16,957 nt of DNA, from contig JAFZOA010000448.1 of assembly GCA_017550775.1 (NCBI GenBank), forward strand, positions 1 through 16,957. Reading direction: 5' to 3'. The notes below the pieces were generated by a model. It worked only from the letters and a program-made list of their open reading frames with translations, ran no database searches and had not been told where the DNA came from. Position numbers and translations under genes: made by a program. Positions within the stretch are counted from its first letter, which is position 1; the number at the start of each line of letters is the position of its first letter. Positions 15,139-16,957 of this stretch are shown in pieces. Source of the DNA: Ruminiclostridium sp. (GTDB taxonomy: Bacteria > Bacillota_A > Clostridia > Oscillospirales > Ruminococcaceae).

Positions 15139-15825
15139 ATGATAGACTTTACCAAAAGACAGTTAGAAGAATTGGCTCTTGGCTTTGTAAACAAGTATTA
15201 TGAAGTTCAGAAGAAGCGAGGATTCAAGGAAGTAAAAAAGATAGAGCCGGAGATAATGCTGAGAGATGTGTTAGGTTTGGATATTCAGTATCATCATTTG
15301 TCGCTCGACAACAGTATCATTGGTTATACGATTGGAAGTAACATCGAAATTGAAGTGTTCGACAACGAAATTACGACATCAGTACCGCTTGACGGGAATA
15401 CGGTCTTTATAGAAAGCAACCTTCGTCGCGGAAATACAGGTAGAAGAAATTTTACCATAATGCACGAAGGCGCACATCAGATATTCTTCAAGTTCTTTCC
15501 TGCATTTTATAACTGCGGCGTAAGAGTTTTAAGATACTCGAACAAATGTGAGTTTGGCACTGAGGAAAGCACGGAAGAATATCAGGCTGACTATTTAGCC
15601 TCTGCTTTACTTATGCCGAGGGAGATCGTGATCGCAGCGATTGAACGGTTTTATAAAGCTCGTAAGAATGGTAAAAAGACACATTATGTAAGCTGGGAGA
15701 AAACAGCATTTAAGATGGTGGCTGACTATCTCGGCGTTTCAAAGCAAGCGTTAGGAATAAGGGTTAATGAACTTGGGATCATCATAGACAGAACGCCCTC
15801 GTTCATCGTAGAATATGAAGATTAG
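15139..15825 (+). CDS. Second ImmA/IrrE-type (M78) metallopeptidase
   Basis: 228 residues from the ATG at 15139. The zinc site is H109-E-G-A-H113 (FTIMHEGAHQIFF), with a further ligand expected in EEYQADYLASALLMP. Near the C-terminus 'AFKMVADYLGVSKQALGIRVNELGII' looks like a helix-turn-helix, common in this type. Start choice is uncertain: GAGG (15126-15129) lies 9 bases before 15139; alternatives are ATG 15124 and TTG 15103, both without a good site, while the best ribosome site leads to an ATG at 15076 in the same frame that stops after two codons. Such proteases cleave XRE repressors in ICEs and phages; the target here may be the repressor at 12405-12848 or an unknown partner. It lies in the polymerase cassette and ends 14 bases before the next gene. 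Confidence 0.82.
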   Translation: MIDFTKRQLEELALGFVNKYYEVQKKRGFKEVKKIEPEIMLRDVLGLDIQYHHLSLDNSIIGYTIGSNIEIEVFDNEITTSVPLDGNTVFIESNLRRGNTGRRNFTIMHEGAHQIFFKFFPAFYNCGVRVLRYSNKCEFGTEESTEEYQADYLASALLMPREIVIAAIERFYKARKNGKKTHYVSWEKTAFKMVADYLGVSKQALGIRVNELGIIIDRTPSFIVEYED

Positions 15826-15839
15826 GAGGAAATTTCAGA

Positions 15840-16043
15840 ATGGAGCATCTCAACAATAATCAGACGTATGTACCTAAAGTGAGCGTCTACTGCCCACTGT
15901 GTCATTGGAGGCTTATGGACAAGTTGACGCCGTTGGACGGTGTTGTTCAGATTAGATGTCCGCATTGTCATTTCGTTGTAGAAGTAAATCTAAGATTAAG
16001 ACTGAATAGGAGCAGAACCTATTATGGAGTTCGTACAATTTAA
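15840..16043 (+). CDS. Small zinc-ribbon protein, copy 1
   Basis: 67 residues. Four cysteines, C18-x2-C21 and C40-x2-C43 (CPLC and CPHC knuckles 18 residues apart), predict one zinc ribbon; histidines follow both knuckles. A basic tail (RLRLNRSRTYYGVR) follows. AGGAGG (15824-15829) overlaps the stop of the metallopeptidase gene and is 10 bases from the ATG, so it is the next gene of the same operon. No enzyme motif is visible. It may be a nucleic-acid-binding or adaptor protein, similar in size to Com-like phage zinc-ribbon regulators. The gene overlaps the next by 20 bases. Confidence 0.7.
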   Translation: MEHLNNNQTYVPKVSVYCPLCHWRLMDKLTPLDGVVQIRCPHCHFVVEVNLRLRLNRSRTYYGVRTI

Positions 16044-16230
16044 TTGCAAGCGTCGAAATGTCGATGCAATAATGATGTATCGGCTCGATAAATGCGATTT
16101 GCCTTATGTTATCCTTTGCCCTAATTGCAAAGAGTTTCTTATTGAAGTCCTTACTCCCGCTCACGGCACAGCTCGAATAACCTGTGCTGAGTGCGGAAAA
16201 GACATACAGATAACTTTTGCAGGCAAATAA
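16024..16230 (+). CDS. Small zinc-ribbon protein, copy 2 (paralogue)
   Basis: 68 residues. C32-x2-C35 and C54-x2-C57 have the same 18-residue spacing as the preceding gene, and an LTP tripeptide follows the first knuckle at the same distance in both, so the two are paralogues from a tandem duplication. The N-terminal 25 residues differ and carry extra cysteines (C8, C24). The ATG at 16024 lies inside the end of the previous gene; AGGAG (16008-16012) is 11 bases upstream. Overlap suggests coupled translation and perhaps complex formation. It is the last recognised gene of the polymerase cassette. Confidence 0.68.
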   Translation: MEFVQFNCKRRNVDAIMMYRLDKCDLPYVILCPNCKEFLIEVLTPAHGTARITCAECGKDIQITFAGK

Positions 16231-16400
16231 ACAATAACAGGTAACTAAATTCCGAGAAAGGAAACGACAATAGAATATCCGTAATCAGCGTAGTGTGCCA
16301 CGGGTCCGTGGAGCTTATCTCCAATGAGTCACCAAATTGCCTCACACTGAATGTCGAGATGAATCAATAAGGCTCGGCATTCTTTGTGCGGCTTTTTTTA
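16231..16400 (+). ncRNA. Candidate structured RNA downstream of the polymerase cassette
   Basis: This gene-free stretch can fold into several helices. AGTGTG (16292-16297) pairs with CACACT (16343-16348) as a closing stem; inside it CCACGG (16298-16303) can pair with CCGTGG (16306-16311), most likely as a 5-bp stem with loop GGTC, and TGAG (16325-16328) with CTCA (16341-16344), the last competing with the closing stem by two bases. GAATGTCGAG (16349-16358) then pairs over 10 bp with CTCGGCATTC (16373-16382), and a seven-T run follows at 16393-16399. I do not recognise a known riboswitch or ribozyme. It may be a terminator region, an attenuator or a small RNA. Confidence 0.4.
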
Positions 16401-16430
16401 TTGCCCGAAAAATGCACTATGCTTTTTATA
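16401..16430 (+). promoter_or_regulatory. Weak candidate promoter for the sigma-like gene
   Basis: TTGCCC (16401-16406), 18 bases, TTTATA (16425-16430). It is a moderate match. A start near 16437 would place the whole 16451-16506 hairpin in the leader of the sigma-like gene. Confidence 0.35.
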
Positions 16431-16450
16431 TACAGCGAGGCAGTAGCCCG

Positions 16451-16506
16451 GTATCCCTGATGATCTAATTTGTTCGTTACAACAAATTTAGATTTTCAGA
16501 GGATAC
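16451..16506 (+). promoter_or_regulatory. Long hairpin covering the ribosome site of the sigma-like gene
   Basis: GTATCCCTGA (16451-16460) pairs with TCAG-A-GGATAC (16496-16506, one bulged A), and inside it ATCTAATTTGTT (16463-16474) pairs with AACAAATTTAGAT (16481-16493, one extra base) around the loop CGTTAC. About 22 base pairs in all. The outer right arm contains the AGAGGA ribosome site (16498-16503) of the gene at 16511, so translation would be blocked while it is folded. Confidence 0.7.
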
Positions 16507-16510
16507 AAGA

Positions 16511-16957
16511 ATGAAAAATTACAATAAGACCGATTACGCTGCAAATGTAACTAACGAGGACGCTATCGTTTACAGATTTGCAGACGGAACTATAAAGCAT
16601 ATTACCGTTGATGACTTTGGTGGCGACGAAGAGTCTTTCCGTAAGTGGAAAGCAGTTTCGGATAAGGATTACTATGTCGAGGACAGGAAAACCAATAATT
16701 TCAGCAAAAAGGAAGTGCCTTTCAGCGTAGCCGGAGACTTGGAAAAGTATAGCACTCCGTATTTAGAGGATGAGTATTTTGATGCTTTAGAAAATACGGA
16801 GTTTACAGCAAGACTTGATGAGTTCATTTCTTCTCTAACAGATGTGCAAAAAAGGCGCTTATATCTATTGGCATTTAGAAATATGGGAGTTGTCGATATA
16901 GCTAATTTCGAGGGCGTAAACCATAAGTCGGTTTGTGAAACATTAACGAATATCGAA
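16511..16957 (+). CDS. Sigma-factor-like protein, region 4 type (3' cut by window)
   Basis: 149 residues are visible from the ATG at 16511 and the frame is open at the window end. AGAGGA (16498-16503) lies 7 bases upstream. The N-terminal part (YRFADGTIKHITVDDFGGDEESFRKWKAVSDKDYY) has no match I know. Residues from about 108 ('SLTDVQKRRLYLLAFRNMGVVDIANFEGVNHKSVCETLTNIE') look like the region 4 helix-turn-helix of sigma-70-type factors, where the first helix follows 'LT..Q+RRL' and the second contacts DNA. Proteins of this form are common in clostridial ICEs and are annotated as sigma-70-family or sigma-like factors. Whether it binds core RNA polymerase is not shown. Its leader forms a strong hairpin over the ribosome site, which suggests translational control. 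Confidence 0.7.
   Translation, partial: MKNYNKTDYAANVTNEDAIVYRFADGTIKHITVDDFGGDEESFRKWKAVSDKDYYVEDRKTNNFSKKEVPFSVAGDLEKYSTPYLEDEYFDALENTEFTARLDEFISSLTDVQKRRLYLLAFRNMGVVDIANFEGVNHKSVCETLTNIE

Noticed and set aside
16288..16370. A small open frame (about 30 codons ending LTLNVEMNQ) across the intergenic region
   Set aside because: It has no ATG, only an internal GTG with no ribosome site, and the same bases form stems. I prefer a structured RNA, at low confidence.

Overview
The window looks like part of an integrative and conjugative or mobilizable element (ICE/IME) in the chromosome of a Gram-positive, low-to-mid GC anaerobe, most likely a Ruminococcus-like gut clostridium. The reasons are AGGAGG-type ribosome binding sites, consensus sigma-A promoters, a small Spo0A-C-like protein, and a gene set typical of clostridial ICEs: topoisomerase III, an ArdC/LtrC-like protein, MobC with a MOB-P relaxase, an XRE/ImmA pair and a Y-family polymerase with YolD. 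No type IV secretion gene, coupling protein or element-integrating recombinase lies in the window, so self-transfer cannot be judged here.

Layout. 1-500: the tail of a probable XRE regulator and a small Spo0A-C-like gene. 543-2150, minus strand: an EamA-type transporter and an unrecognised protein sharing one promoter. 2187-8128, plus strand: topB, then a 1284-residue ArdC-like protein with a zincin site, seven copies of a 70-95 residue repeat, and a DUF3849-like module at each end. 8119-9792: two outward-facing, incomplete type I specificity (hsdS) segments joined at a perfect 19-bp inverted repeat, followed by a tyrosine recombinase of the kind that shuffles hsdS genes. 9826-11486, minus strand: relaxase and mobC, with an inverted-repeat-rich intergenic region (11490-11827) as the likely oriT. 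11828-12848, minus strand: an ImmA-like metallopeptidase and an XRE repressor. 13060-16230, plus strand: a Y-family polymerase, YolD, a second M78 metallopeptidase and two paralogous zinc-ribbon proteins. 16231-16510: a structured noncoding region. 16511 to the end: a sigma-factor-like protein running off the window.

How it works together (inference). The repressor gene and the polymerase cassette are driven by two near-consensus promoters that face each other, with two copies of an ACTTCATA/TATGAAGT inverted repeat in and between them. This looks like a repressor/protease switch in which ImmA-type cleavage would release both an error-prone polymerase cassette and, perhaps, transfer. Relaxase, MobC and topB would process DNA during transfer, and the ArdC-like protein may protect incoming single-stranded DNA. 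The hsdS segments appear to be silent specificity cassettes or remnants, because no hsdM, hsdR or complete hsdS is present here.

The least explained parts are the converging-promoter operator switch, the two RNA structures ahead of the sigma-like gene, the hsdS head-to-head junction that supplies the stop codon of the ArdC-like gene, and the amber codon just after a well-placed start ahead of the second metallopeptidase.
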